DNA of 64,000 bases, from the NCBI RefSeq assembly GCF_016482685.1, contig NZ_JACYHF010000025.1:21361-85360 (forward strand). Direction: 5' to 3'. Positions 1 through 8,623 of this stretch are shown here, one piece after another. The notes under the pieces were generated by a model, which worked only from the letters and a program-made list of their open reading frames with translations, had not been told where the DNA came from and did no database searches. Positions within the stretch are counted from its first letter, which is position 1. Each line of letters starts with the position of its first letter. The DNA comes from Streptomyces sp. DSM 110735 (GTDB lineage Bacteria > Actinomycetota > Actinomycetes > Streptomycetales > Streptomycetaceae). The translations under genes and the position numbers were made by a program.

Positions 1-38
1 CGTCCGGCAAGATCGACGGCATCCTCGCCCGGAGCTGA
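1..38 (+). CDS. 3' end of a CDS, probably a sugar-binding lipoprotein (partial)
   Basis: The window opens inside a reading frame that ends in SGKIDGILARS followed by TGA at 36-38, four bases before the start of the first permease gene. In carbohydrate ABC operons of this type the gene immediately upstream of the MalF-like permease encodes the extracellular solute-binding lipoprotein. The identity is inferred from position only, because eleven residues carry no diagnostic motif. Confidence 0.55.
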   Translation, partial: SGKIDGILARS

Positions 39-42
39 CGCC

Positions 43-999
43 ATGACGAAGACGGCCGAGCGGCAGCCCCCCGCGGTCGCCGCCCTCCCGGCCCCGCCCG
101 GTCCCGCCCCGGCGGGCGGCGGCCGGCGCCGCCGGGTCCTGCTCGACCAGGCCCGCGCCTACGCCTTCCTGCTCGGCGGGCTGATCTGCTTCGCGCTGTT
201 CTCCTGGTACCCGGCGATCCGCGCCGTCGTCATCGCCTTCCAGAAGTACACCCCCGGCTCCCCGCCCGAATGGGTCGGCACCGCCAACTTCACCCACGTC
301 CTGGACGACCCGGAGTTCGGCGCCGCCTGGCGCAACACCCTCACCTTCACCCTGCTCGCGCTGCTCCTCGGCTTCGCCGTCCCCTTCGTCCTCGCCCTCG
401 TCCTCAACGAACTCCGGCACGCCAAAGCCTTCTTCCGGGTCGTCGTCTACCTGCCGGTGATGATCCCGCCCGTGGTCAGCGCGCTGCTGTGGAAGTGGTT
501 CTACGACCCGGGCGCGGGCCTGGCCAACGAGGCGCTGCGTGCCCTGCACCTGCCCACCTCGAACTGGTCCAACGGCACCGACACCGCGCTGATCTCCCTG
601 GTGATCGTGGCGACTTGGGCCAACCTCGGCGGCACCGTCCTCATCTACCTCGCCGCGCTCCAGTCCATCCCCGGCGAGCTGTACGAGGCTGCCGAACTCG
701 ACGGGGCGAACCTGCTCCAGCGCATCCGGCACGTCACGATCCCGCAGACCCGGTTCGTGATCCTGATGCTGATGCTCCTTCAGATCATCGCCACCATGCA
801 GGTGTTCACCGAACCGTTCGTCATCACCGGCGGCGGACCGGAGAGCGCGACCGTGACCGTGCTCTACCTGATCTACAAGTACGCCTTCCTCTACAACGAC
901 TTCGGCGGCGCCTGCGCCCTCAGCGTCATGCTGCTCGTCCTGCTCGGCGCCTTCTCCGCCGTCTATCTGCGGCTCACCCGCACCGAGGGGGACGCGTGA
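43..999 (+). CDS. Carbohydrate ABC transporter permease, MalF type
   Basis: A 318-residue inner-membrane permease that would form half of the channel of a CUT1-family sugar importer. A 33-residue proline-rich cytosolic N-terminus with a GRRRR stop-transfer cluster precedes about six hydrophobic segments. The cytoplasmic EAA loop is clear (YEAAELDGA, Glu at about residue 215), which is where the ATPase docks. No ATPase gene is in view, so the system probably uses a shared MsiK-type ATPase, as is known for streptomycete CUT1 importers. It lies four bases after the upstream CDS and is linked to the second permease by a chain of overlapping starts and stops. Linkage to an alpha-glucosidase and an alpha-1,3-glucanase suggests an alpha-glucan oligosaccharide as substrate. 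Confidence 0.93.
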   Translation: MTKTAERQPPAVAALPAPPGPAPAGGGRRRRVLLDQARAYAFLLGGLICFALFSWYPAIRAVVIAFQKYTPGSPPEWVGTANFTHVLDDPEFGAAWRNTLTFTLLALLLGFAVPFVLALVLNELRHAKAFFRVVVYLPVMIPPVVSALLWKWFYDPGAGLANEALRALHLPTSNWSNGTDTALISLVIVATWANLGGTVLIYLAALQSIPGELYEAAELDGANLLQRIRHVTIPQTRFVILMLMLLQIIATMQVFTEPFVITGGGPESATVTVLYLIYKYAFLYNDFGGACALSVMLLVLLGAFSAVYLRLTRTEGDA

Positions 1000-1067
1000 A
1001 CACCCGTACCGAGGAGGGCACATGAGCACCCGCACCGAGGGGGAAGCATGAGCACCCGCACCCTCGT
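975..1067 (+). repeat. 26-bp tandem repeat duplicating the translation start of the second permease
   Basis: Three full 26-bp units (975-1000, 1001-1026, 1027-1052) and a 15-bp partial unit (1053-1067) follow one another. Each starts CACCCGYACCGAGG and ends in a GTGAA or ATGAG start/stop overlap. Each contains a purine-rich Shine-Dalgarno sequence (GAGGAGGG or GAGGGGG) and a start codon. As a result two nine-codon ORFs (GTG at 996, ATG at 1022) sit between the permease genes. Each ends in a TGA overlapping the next start, the last being the real ATG at 1048. Confidence 0.9.
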
Positions 1068-1923
1068 CTCCCCGGCCACCCTCGCCCGCCCGCGCGGAAA
1101 GACCGTCTACTGGACGGTGTTCACCGCCGTCGTCCTCCTCTTCGCGCTCGCCTTCCTCTTCCCCGTGTACTGGATGGCGTCCGGCGCGATGAAGTCCCCG
1201 GACGAGATCGCCCGCACACCCCCCACCCTCGTCCCCGAGCACTGGCACCTCACCGGCTACACCGACGCCTGGGACCTGATGCAGCTCCCGGAGCACCTGT
1301 GGAACACGGTGGTGCAGGCGGCCGGCGCCTGGGCGTTCCAGCTCGTGTTCTGCACCGCCGCCGCCTACGCCCTCTCCAAGCTGAAGCCCGCCTTCGGCAA
1401 GGTGGTCCTCGGCGGCATCCTCGCCACCCTGATGGTCCCGGCGCAGGCACTGGTCGTCCCCAAGTACCTGACCGCCGCCGACCTGCCCTTCCTCCACACC
1501 AGCCTGCTCAACGACCCGCTCGCCATCTGGCTGCCCGCCGTCGCCAACGCCTTCAACCTCTATCTGCTCAAGCGGTTCTTCGACCAGCTCCCGCGCGACG
1601 TGCTGGAAGCGGCCGAGATCGACGGCGCGGGCAAGCTGCGCATCCTGTGGTCGGTCGTGCTGCCCATGTCCCGGCCGGTGCTCGGCGTGGTGTCGATCTT
1701 CGCGCTGGTCGCCGTCTGGCAGGACTTCCTGTGGCCGCTCATGGTCTTCTCCGACACCGACAAGCAGCCCATCAGCGTGGCCCTGGTCCAGTTGTCGCAG
1801 AACATCCAACTGACCGTGCTCGTCGCCGCGATGGTGATCGCGAGCATCCCCATGGTGGCCCTGTTCCTCGTCTTCCAGCGGCACATCATCGCCGGGATCA
1901 GCGCGGGCAGCACCAAGGGCTGA
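1048..1923 (+). CDS. Carbohydrate ABC transporter permease, MalG type
   Basis: A 291-residue membrane permease and partner of the upstream MalF-like protein. The first hydrophobic segment is TVYWTVFTAVVLLFALAFLF and the EAA loop reads LEAAEIDGAGK (Glu about 187). I placed the start at ATG 1048, the last of three nearly identical start regions. It has its own GAGGGGG Shine-Dalgarno seven bases upstream, and the protein begins MSTRTLVSP with no lost domain. ATG 1022 is out of frame and closes after nine codons. Translation is likely coupled to the upstream gene through the relay of ATGA overlaps. Confidence 0.93.
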   Translation: MSTRTLVSPATLARPRGKTVYWTVFTAVVLLFALAFLFPVYWMASGAMKSPDEIARTPPTLVPEHWHLTGYTDAWDLMQLPEHLWNTVVQAAGAWAFQLVFCTAAAYALSKLKPAFGKVVLGGILATLMVPAQALVVPKYLTAADLPFLHTSLLNDPLAIWLPAVANAFNLYLLKRFFDQLPRDVLEAAEIDGAGKLRILWSVVLPMSRPVLGVVSIFALVAVWQDFLWPLMVFSDTDKQPISVALVQLSQNIQLTVLVAAMVIASIPMVALFLVFQRHIIAGISAGSTKG

Positions 1924-1974
1924 CCCGGGTCCGACGCACGGGTGACCCGCCCCCCCGACAGAAAGGCACGCACC

Positions 1975-3582
1975 GTGGCACAGCCCACCCCTGCCCGCGC
2001 GACCGACGACTGGTGGCGCTCGGCCGTCATCTACCAGGTCTACGTCCGCAGCTTCGCGGACGGCGACGGCGACGGCACCGGGGACCTCGCCGGGGTCCGC
2101 GCGAAGCTGCCCTACCTCGCCGAACTCGGCGTGGACGCCCTGTGGTTCAACCCCTGGTACGTCTCCCCGATGAAGGACGGCGGCTACGACGTCGCCGACT
2201 ACCGCGGGGTCGACCCCGCCTTCGGCACCCTCGCGGAAGCCGAGAAGCTCATCGCCGAGGCGAGCGAACTCGGCATCCGCACCATCGTCGACATCGTGCC
2301 CAACCACGTCTCCGACCAGCACCCCTGGTTCCGCGCCGCCCTCGCGGCAGGACCCGGCAGCCCCGAGCGCGAGCTGTTCCACTTCCGCCCCGGACGCGGC
2401 GAGGACGGTCAACTCCCGCCCAACGACTGGCCGTCGCAGTTCGTCGGCTCCACCGAACCGGTGTGGACCCGGCTGCCCGACGGCGACTGGTACCTCCACC
2501 TCTTCACCCCCGAACAGCCCGACCTCAACTGGGACCACCCCGCCGTCCGCCGCGAGCACGAGGACATCCTGCGCTTCTGGTTCGAACGCGGCGTCACGGG
2601 CGTCCGCATCGACTCCGCCGCCCTGCTCGCCAAGGACCCCGAACTGCCGGACCTCGCCTCGTCCCCCGAGCCGCACCCCTTCGTCGACCGCGACGAACTC
2701 CACGCGATCTACCGCTCCTGGCGCACGGTCGCCGACTCCTACGGCGCGATGTTCGTCGGCGAGGTCTGGCTCCCCGACGCCGAACGCTTCGCGCGCTATC
2801 TGCGCCCCGACGAACTCCACACCGCCTTCAACTTCGCTTTCCTGTCCTGCCCTTGGGACGCGACGAGACTGCGCTCCGCCATCGACTCCACCCTCGCCGA
2901 GCACGCCCCCGTCGGCGCCCCCGCCACCTGGGTGCTCTGCAACCACGACATCACCCGCACCGTCACCCGCTACGGTCGCGAGGACACCGGATTCGACTTC
3001 GCCACCAAGGAGTTCGGCACCCCCACCGACCTCGCCCTCGGCACCCGCCGCGCCCGCGCCGCCGCCCTGCTCTCGCTCGCCCTGCCCGGCTCGGTCTACC
3101 TCTACCAGGGCGAGGAACTGGGTCTGCCCGAAGCCGACATCCCCCGTGAGCGCGTCCAGGACCCGATGTACTTCCGCTCCGGCGGCACCGATCCGGGGCG
3201 CGACGGCTGCCGCGTCCCGCTGCCCTGGTCGGCGGGGGAACCCTACGCGGGCTTCGGCTCACGCGAGGAGCCCTGGCTGCCGCAGCCCGCCGACTGGGCG
3301 GCGTACGCCGCCGACCGGCAGCGCGCGGACCCGCACTCCATGCTCACCCTCTACCGCGAGGCCATCGCCGCCCGCCCCGCCTTCGGCGACGGACCGCTCA
3401 CCTGGCTTCCCGCCCCCGAAGGCGTGCTCGCCTTCGCCCGCGCGGACGGCGCGCTCTGCGTGGTCAACCTCTCCGACGCACCCGCCGAACTGCCCGCGCA
3501 CTCCGAACTCCTGCTCAACAGCGGTCCCTTGGACGACGAGGGCCGACTGCCGCAGGACACCGCGGTCTGGCTGCGCGCCTGA
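1975..3582 (+). CDS. GH13 alpha-glucosidase (oligo-alpha-glucosidase)
   Basis: A cytoplasmic alpha-amylase-superfamily hydrolase of 535 residues, expected to release glucose from imported alpha-gluco-oligosaccharides. Conserved regions are visible: DIVPNH (region I), GVRIDSA with the nucleophile Asp at about 213, GEVW with the acid/base Glu at about 263, and NHD with the transition-state Asp at about 325. The C-terminal part forms the small beta domain. I use GTG 1975 because an AGAAAGG ribosome site lies about nine bases upstream. The in-frame GTG at 1942 would add eleven residues without such a site. It follows the permeases by about 50 bp in the same direction. Chemistry is confident; linkage preference is inferred from the neighbouring GH87 enzyme. 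Confidence 0.93.
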   Translation: MAQPTPARATDDWWRSAVIYQVYVRSFADGDGDGTGDLAGVRAKLPYLAELGVDALWFNPWYVSPMKDGGYDVADYRGVDPAFGTLAEAEKLIAEASELGIRTIVDIVPNHVSDQHPWFRAALAAGPGSPERELFHFRPGRGEDGQLPPNDWPSQFVGSTEPVWTRLPDGDWYLHLFTPEQPDLNWDHPAVRREHEDILRFWFERGVTGVRIDSAALLAKDPELPDLASSPEPHPFVDRDELHAIYRSWRTVADSYGAMFVGEVWLPDAERFARYLRPDELHTAFNFAFLSCPWDATRLRSAIDSTLAEHAPVGAPATWVLCNHDITRTVTRYGREDTGFDFATKEFGTPTDLALGTRRARAAALLSLALPGSVYLYQGEELGLPEADIPRERVQDPMYFRSGGTDPGRDGCRVPLPWSAGEPYAGFGSREEPWLPQPADWAAYAADRQRADPHSMLTLYREAIAARPAFGDGPLTWLPAPEGVLAFARADGALCVVNLSDAPAELPAHSELLLNSGPLDDEGRLPQDTAVWLRA

Positions 3583-3638
3583 CCGCACCCGCACCACTTC
3601 TGCTATCCCCGGCACCCCCCCCACGAAGGGATCAGCAC

Positions 3639-5813
3639 ATGGACACCAGCACCGCCAAGTACCTCAGACTGCCCGCCGTCGGCGCGGCCGTCGCCCTCGC
3701 CGCGGGCATGATCGTCGCCGTGGCCCCCGCCGCGCACGCCGCCTCGGGCGCGAACCTGCCCTTCACCTCCGTCGAGGCGGAATCCGCGACCAGTACCGGC
3801 ACCAAGATCGGTCCCGACTACACCCAGGGCACCGTGGCATCGGAGGCGTCCGGTCGTCAGGCCGTACGGCTCACCTCCGGGCAGCGCGTGGAGTTCACCG
3901 TGCCGCGCGCCGCCAACGCCGTGAACCTCTCCTACAACGTCCCCGACGGCCAGTCCGGCTCGCTGGACGTGTACGTCAACGGCACCAAGATCTCCAAGAC
4001 GCTCCCGGTGACCTCCAAGTACTCGTACATCGACACGAGTTGGATAGCGGGCGCGAAGACACACCACTTCTTCGACAACTCCCGGCTGCTGCTCGGCCAG
4101 AACCTCCAGGCCGGGGACAAGGTGGCGTTCCAGGCGACCGGCACCCAAGTGACCGTGGACGTGGCCGACTTCGAGCAGGTCGGCGCTGCCGCCTCGCAGC
4201 CCGCCGGGTCGGTGTCCGTCGTCTCCAAGGGCGCGGACCCGAGCGGGAGCGGCGACTCCACCCAGGCGTTCCGCGACGCCATCGCCGCCGCCCAGGGCGG
4301 CACGGTGTGGATCCCGCCGGGCGACTACCGGATCACCTCCTCGCTCAGCGGCGTGCAGAACGTGACCCTCCAGGGCGCGGGCAACTGGCACTCGGTCGTG
4401 CACACCTCCCGCTTCATCGACCAGTCCAGCTCCTCAGGCAATGTCCACATCAAGGACTTCGCCGTCATCGGCGAGGTCACCGAGCGCGTCGACTCCAACC
4501 CGGACAACTTCGTCAACGGCTCGCTCGGACCGAACTCCTCGGTCTCCGGCATGTGGCTCCAGCACCTGAAGGTCGGGTTCTGGCTGATGGGCAACAACGA
4601 CAACCTGGTGGTGGAGAACAACCGCATCCTCGACACCACCGCCGACGGTCTCAACCTCAACGGCAACGCCAAGGGCGTGCGGGTCAGCAACAACTTCCTG
4701 CGCAACCAGGGCGACGACTCGCTCGCCATGTGGTCCCTCTACGCCGCCGACACCAACTCCAGCTTCGAGAACAACACCATCTCGCAGCCCAACCTCGCCA
4801 ACGGCATCGCGATCTACGGCGGCACCGACATCTCGGTCAAGAACAACCTGGTGTCCGACACCAACGCCCTCGGCAGCGGCATCGCGATCTCCAACCAGAA
4901 GTTCCTCGACCCCTTCTCCCCGCTCTCCGGCACCATCACGGTCAGCGGCAACACCCTGGTCCGCGCGGGCGCGATGAACCCCAACTGGAACCACCCCATG
5001 GGCGCGCTGCGCGTGGACTCCTACGACAGCGCGATCAACGCGACCGTCAACATCACCGACACGACGATCACCGACAGCCCGTACTCCGCCTTCGAGTTCG
5101 TCTCCGGCGGCGGCCAGGGCTACCCCGTCCGCAACGTCAACGTGAGCGGCGCGACCGTGAAGAACACCGGCACGGTCGTCGTCCAGGCGGAGGCGCAGGG
5201 GGCGGCGACCTTCAAGAACGTGACCGCGACCCAGGTCGGCGTCGCCGGGATCTACAACTGCCCCTACCCGTCGAACTCCGGCTCCTTCGCGCTCACCGAC
5301 GGCGGCGGCAACTCCGGCTGGTCCAGCACCTGGTCGGACTGCTCCTCCTGGCCCCAGCCGGGGCAGGGCAACCCGGACCCGGACCCGAACCGCAACCTGG
5401 CCAAGGGGCGTCCGGCGACGGCGACCGGCTCGCAGGACGTCTACACCCCGGGCAAGGCGGTGGACGGTGACGCCAACAGCTACTGGGAGTCGGCCAACAA
5501 CGCCTTCCCGCAGTCCTGGACGGTGGACCTCGGCTCGTCGTACGGGGTGCGGCGGCTGGTGCTCAAGGTGCCGCCGTCCTCGGCGTGGGGCGCCCGTACG
5601 CAGACCGTCGCGGTCCTCGGCAGCGCCGACGGCTCTGGCTACTCGACCGTGGTCGGCGCGAAGGACTACCGCTTCGACCCGGCTTCGGGCAACACCGCGA
5701 CCGTCTCGCTGCCGAGCGGGACGAACCTGCGCTATCTGCGGCTGACCGTGAGCGCCAACACGGGCTGGCCGGCCGGGCAGTTCAGCGAGGTGGAGGCGTA
5801 CCAGACCTCCTGA
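3639..5813 (+). CDS. Secreted GH87-type alpha-1,3-glucanase (mycodextranase family) with CBM35 and discoidin domains
   Basis: A 724-residue exported enzyme. A signal peptide ends at AHA (residue 34). A CBM35-like beta-sandwich spans roughly 42-185, a right-handed beta-helix with many NN and NGN turns about 195-550, a PQPGQGNPDPDP linker follows, and an F5/8-type (CBM32-like) domain runs 580-724. In the helix, TADGLNL (Asp 336) and QGDDSLAMWS (Asp 359 and 360) match the three aspartates of GH87 alpha-1,3-glucanases. The 23-residue spacing is the one I recall for that family. Substrates would be fungal cell-wall alpha-1,3-glucan, nigeran or mutan. It ends the cluster begun by the sugar importer and alpha-glucosidase, which points to extracellular cutting, uptake and intracellular hydrolysis. 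Confidence 0.85.
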   Translation: MDTSTAKYLRLPAVGAAVALAAGMIVAVAPAAHAASGANLPFTSVEAESATSTGTKIGPDYTQGTVASEASGRQAVRLTSGQRVEFTVPRAANAVNLSYNVPDGQSGSLDVYVNGTKISKTLPVTSKYSYIDTSWIAGAKTHHFFDNSRLLLGQNLQAGDKVAFQATGTQVTVDVADFEQVGAAASQPAGSVSVVSKGADPSGSGDSTQAFRDAIAAAQGGTVWIPPGDYRITSSLSGVQNVTLQGAGNWHSVVHTSRFIDQSSSSGNVHIKDFAVIGEVTERVDSNPDNFVNGSLGPNSSVSGMWLQHLKVGFWLMGNNDNLVVENNRILDTTADGLNLNGNAKGVRVSNNFLRNQGDDSLAMWSLYAADTNSSFENNTISQPNLANGIAIYGGTDISVKNNLVSDTNALGSGIAISNQKFLDPFSPLSGTITVSGNTLVRAGAMNPNWNHPMGALRVDSYDSAINATVNITDTTITDSPYSAFEFVSGGGQGYPVRNVNVSGATVKNTGTVVVQAEAQGAATFKNVTATQVGVAGIYNCPYPSNSGSFALTDGGGNSGWSSTWSDCSSWPQPGQGNPDPDPNRNLAKGRPATATGSQDVYTPGKAVDGDANSYWESANNAFPQSWTVDLGSSYGVRRLVLKVPPSSAWGARTQTVAVLGSADGSGYSTVVGAKDYRFDPASGNTATVSLPSGTNLRYLRLTVSANTGWPAGQFSEVEAYQTS

Positions 5814-5826
5814 CGCGAGGGGCGCG

Positions 5827-5857
5827 GGCGGTCGCCCGGGAGAACCGGGCGACCGCC
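5827..5857 (+). terminator. Rho-independent-like terminator after the glucanase gene
   Basis: A perfect 13-bp stem, GGCGGTCGCCCGG (5827-5839) with its complement (5845-5857), encloses a five-base loop, 14 bp after the glucanase stop. There is no T-run, as is common for streptomycete terminators. Confidence 0.75.
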
Positions 5858-5927
5858 TGTGCGTCCGTTCGGCCACGATTCGGAAAATTCCTGGTCAGGT
5901 CCAGGTCAATCCCCATAGTGTGCCCCG

Positions 5928-6623
5928 GTGACCACGCAATCGAACATTCCTTCCGACGCCGACCCGAAGGTCCAGCGTCAGGTGCAGCAGCAGGCCGGGG
6001 TGGCCGCCTCGGCCGCGGGCGGCGGCACCCTCTTCACCGAGCCCGTGCTCGTGGTGAATCAGAAGGCCAAGCTCATCGAGCTGACCAACGAGTACACGGT
6101 GATGGACCAGAACGGCGGCCGGCTCGGCTCGGTCGTCGAGGTCGGTCAGGGCGTGCTGCGCAAGATCCTGCGCCTCGTCTCCAGCCTGGACCAGTACCTG
6201 ACCCACCGCCTGGAGATCCGGGACGCCGCGGGTCAGCCGCAGTTGCTGCTCACCCGTCCCGCGAAGATCTTCAAGTCCCGGGTCGTCGTCACGCGCCCCG
6301 ACGGCTCGCCGGTCGGCGAGATCGTGCAGAAGAACATGATCGGCAAGATCAACTTCTCCATGACCGCCGAGGGCCGCGAGATCGGCGCGATCAAGGCCGA
6401 GAACTGGCGCGCCTGGAACTTCGCGATCACCGACCACGAGGGCACCGAGGTCGCGCGGATCACCAAGACGTGGGAGGGGCTGGCCAAGACGCTGTTCACC
6501 ACGGCGGACAACTACGTCCTCCAGATCCACCGCCCGCTGTCCGACCCGCTGCTGAGCCTCGTCGTGGCCGCGGCTCTGACCGTGGACACCGCGCTCAAGC
6601 AGGACGCCCGCGGGCTGGGCTGA
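5928..6623 (+). CDS. LURP-one-related / phospholipid scramblase-like protein
   Basis: A 231-residue protein of the Tubby/LURP-one/scramblase fold. The run FTEPVLVVNQKAKLIELTNEY begins a beta-barrel with repeated strands such as YTVMDQNGGRLGSV, YLTHRLEIRD and FSMTAEGREIGAI. A C-terminal hydrophobic helix (about 206-220, LLSLVVAAALTVDTAL) resembles the buried or membrane helix of the fold. The function in bacteria is not established. Members are common in Streptomyces, and lipid binding is only a fold-based guess. GTG 5928 is the start. The gene stands alone between two terminators. Confidence 0.8.
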   Translation: MTTQSNIPSDADPKVQRQVQQQAGVAASAAGGGTLFTEPVLVVNQKAKLIELTNEYTVMDQNGGRLGSVVEVGQGVLRKILRLVSSLDQYLTHRLEIRDAAGQPQLLLTRPAKIFKSRVVVTRPDGSPVGEIVQKNMIGKINFSMTAEGREIGAIKAENWRAWNFAITDHEGTEVARITKTWEGLAKTLFTTADNYVLQIHRPLSDPLLSLVVAAALTVDTALKQDARGLG

Positions 6624-6641
6624 TCCCGCCCCGCGCAGCGA

Positions 6642-6685
6642 AAAGGCGGCGGCGCGTGTCCGATGGGACACGCGCCGCCGCCTTT
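6642..6685. terminator. Bidirectional terminator between convergent genes
   Basis: A perfect 20-bp stem (AAAGGCGGCGGCGCGTGTCC at 6642-6661, complement at 6666-6685) with a GATG loop (6662-6665) lies between the scramblase-like gene and the DMT transporter. A-rich and T-rich flanks on both sides fit use on both strands. Confidence 0.85.
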
Positions 6686-6700
6686 CGTACGGGACGTCCG

Positions 6701-7663
6701 TCACAGGCGCGTCAGCCGGTTCCGCCCCGGCTGACGCGGCACGAGCGCCGGTTCGGCCGTCGCCGTCTCCGCCTTCAGCGCGAGTACGGCGGCGACGGGA
6801 TGCTCGTCGTCGTACGCCGGAGGTGACGCGGAAGCCGCGTGGGACGGTGTCACCCGGGTCAGCACCACCACGCCCCACGAGGCGAGGAGTGCCCCGGTCA
6901 CGCCGAGCAGGATCCCGCTGGTACCGCCCTTGAGCCCCTGTCCGAGGAGGGTCAGTCCGATGACCGCCGCCGCGACCGGGTTGGCCAGGGTGACCACCGC
7001 GAGCGGGGCGCCGAGACCGCCCCGGTAGGCGGTCTGGGACAGCAGCAGTCCACCCGTGGCGAAGGCGGCGACCAGCACGGCCACCACGATCACCCGGGGG
7101 CTCAGGGCGGGACCCGAGTGGTCCGTGGCCGCCACCGTGGCGGTCTGGGTGAGCGCGGAGGCGACACCCGAGGCGAAGCCGGAGGCGGCGGCGTGCCGCA
7201 GTCCTGGACGGGTGCCGGGCCGGGAGAGCAGACCGATCACCGCGATGGTCGTCCCCGCCACCGCGAGCGCGGCCGTCAGGCTCAGCACCCGGTGCGGTGC
7301 CGGACCCGAGGCGGTGATCAGCAGTGCGCCGAGCCCGAGCAGCGTCAGTGCCGTACCCCGCCACTCCGCCGGGCTGACCCGGCGCCCCGCCGCCCGTGCC
7401 CCGAGCGGGACCGCCGCGACCAGGGTGAGGGCGCCCAGCGGTTGGACCACGGTCAGCGGTCCGAAGCGCAGCGCGACGACGTGCAGGAGTGCCGCGCCCG
7501 CGTTCAGACCGACCGAGGACCACCAGGCGCCGGTGCGGAGCAGATGGAGCAGACCGGAGCCCGCGTCGCGGGAGGCCAGCCGTTCCTGGGCGACCGCCGC
7601 GGCCGCGTAGGCGACGGCGGAGATCAGCGAGAGACCGACGGCGATCAGGATCGCGGCGCTCAT
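6701..7663 (-). CDS. DMT-family (EamA-like) membrane transporter
   Basis: A 320-residue integral membrane protein with about nine or ten hydrophobic segments and the repeated, glycine- and alanine-rich pattern of the drug/metabolite transporter superfamily (for example FGPLTVVQPLGALTLVAAVPLG and its second-half equivalent APLAVVTLANPVAAAVIG). The N-terminus (MSAAILIAVGLSLISAVAYAAAAVAQERL) resembles the actinomycete branch annotated as DMT or magnesium-transporter-like. Its ATG (7663-7661) overlaps the TGA of the upstream PAP2 gene by ATGA, so the two are co-translated. The C-terminal 40 residues are cytosolic and basic. The transported compound cannot be read from the sequence. Confidence 0.85.
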   Translation of the reverse strand: MSAAILIAVGLSLISAVAYAAAAVAQERLASRDAGSGLLHLLRTGAWWSSVGLNAGAALLHVVALRFGPLTVVQPLGALTLVAAVPLGARAAGRRVSPAEWRGTALTLLGLGALLITASGPAPHRVLSLTAALAVAGTTIAVIGLLSRPGTRPGLRHAAASGFASGVASALTQTATVAATDHSGPALSPRVIVVAVLVAAFATGGLLLSQTAYRGGLGAPLAVVTLANPVAAAVIGLTLLGQGLKGGTSGILLGVTGALLASWGVVVLTRVTPSHAASASPPAYDDEHPVAAVLALKAETATAEPALVPRQPGRNRLTRL

Positions 7664-8472
7664 CGGACCGCACCCGTGAGCACGGACCCCTCCGGGGCGA
7701 GCCGCGCGGGACGCCCGAGGGCGAGCGGGCGGCCCGCGCCGCGTCCCGGCGCGTGGTGCGGCGGGTGGACGACGGCGAGGGCGATGCCGAGCATGGCGGT
7801 CGCCACGACCGAGTCGAGCCAGTAGTGGTTGGCGGTGCCCACGATGACGATCAGCGTGACCAGCGGGTGCAGCAGCCAGAGCCAGCGCCAGCGCGAGCAG
7901 GTGGCGGCGATCAGACCGACCGCCACCATCAGGGCCCAGCCGAAGTGCAGCGAGGGCATCGCGGCGAACTGGTTGGAGAGGTGGTCGCGGGCGGGCGGGC
8001 CGTAGACCGAGGGGCCGTAGACCCGGGCCGTGTCGAGGAGACCGGTGCCGGTCACCATCCGGGGCGGCGCCAGCGGGAAGGTGAACGGCAGGACCAGCGC
8101 GGCGGCGGTCACCAGCGCGAGGACCCGGCGCGCCCACACGTAGTGCGCGGGGCGGCGCAGATACAGCCAGATCAGGAACGCCACGGTCGCCGGGAAATGG
8201 ACGGTGGCGTAGTAGGTGTTCGCCAGGTGCACCGGGGTCGTGCCGTGCAGCAGCAGCGCCTGCACGTCGGTCTCGTCGGGCAGATGGACGGCGCGCTCCA
8301 GACCCCACACGCGGTGGGCGTCGCGGAACGCCTCGGCGGTGTGGCCGATGGCGAGCCGGCGGCCGAGCTTGTAGACGAGGAAGAGCCCCGCGACGAGCAG
8401 GAACTCGCGCAGCAGCGGCGGCCTCGCTATCGCGTCCGCCCCTCCTGGGGAAGGCTCGGTTCGGGCATTCAT
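7660..8472 (-). CDS. PAP2-superfamily membrane phosphatase/transferase (Aur1/inositolphosphotransferase-like)
   Basis: A 270-residue multi-pass protein of the PAP2_3 type. The second and third phosphatase signatures are present as MPSLHFGWAL and TANHYWLDSVV, the His and Asp of the latter being catalytic. The KxxxxxxRP signature is weak. Members act on lipid-linked or phospholipid phosphates at the membrane surface. I chose ATG 8472, preceded by AAGGGGCCGGGGG. An in-frame ATG at 8535 would add 21 residues and start next to the repeat array. It leads a two-gene unit with the DMT transporter and diverges from a TetR regulator, which probably controls it. Confidence 0.8.
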   Translation of the reverse strand: MNARTEPSPGGADAIARPPLLREFLLVAGLFLVYKLGRRLAIGHTAEAFRDAHRVWGLERAVHLPDETDVQALLLHGTTPVHLANTYYATVHFPATVAFLIWLYLRRPAHYVWARRVLALVTAAALVLPFTFPLAPPRMVTGTGLLDTARVYGPSVYGPPARDHLSNQFAAMPSLHFGWALMVAVGLIAATCSRWRWLWLLHPLVTLIVIVGTANHYWLDSVVATAMLGIALAVVHPPHHAPGRGAGRPLALGRPARLAPEGSVLTGAVR

Positions 8473-8548
8473 CCCCCGGCCCCTTCTTGACGGTGGTGCT
8501 GCCGGTCCCGGACCGGATGCCCGGAACTCAGCCATGCGATACGTCTCC

Positions 8549-8623
8549 GTACCGAAACGTCAGTGTACCGAAACGACCATGTACCGATACGACAGTGTAC
8601 CGATACGGTCGAGTTCCGGTACG
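8549..8623. promoter_or_regulatory. Five-copy iterated operator between the tetR and PAP2 genes
   Basis: An 11-bp word recurs at exact 16-bp steps: GTACCGAAACG at 8549 and 8565, GTACCGATACG at 8581 and 8597, and a 9/11 match GTTCCGGTACG at 8613. Half-matching CGATACG (8537-8543) and the inverted CGTATCG (8628-8634) flank the array. Position between divergent genes, one of them a TetR regulator, suggests these are its binding sites and overlap both promoters. Confidence 0.75.

Noticed and set aside
1299..3149. A 616-codon open frame overlapping the permease and alpha-glucosidase genes
   Set aside because: It is an Arg/Pro/His-rich alternate frame of high-GC genes on the same strand, with no motif. 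The in-phase GH13 and permease genes explain the region.
8549..8623. Plasmid-type replication iterons
   Set aside because: There is no rep gene, no AT-rich region and no DnaA boxes. A TetR gene adjoins, so operators are more likely.
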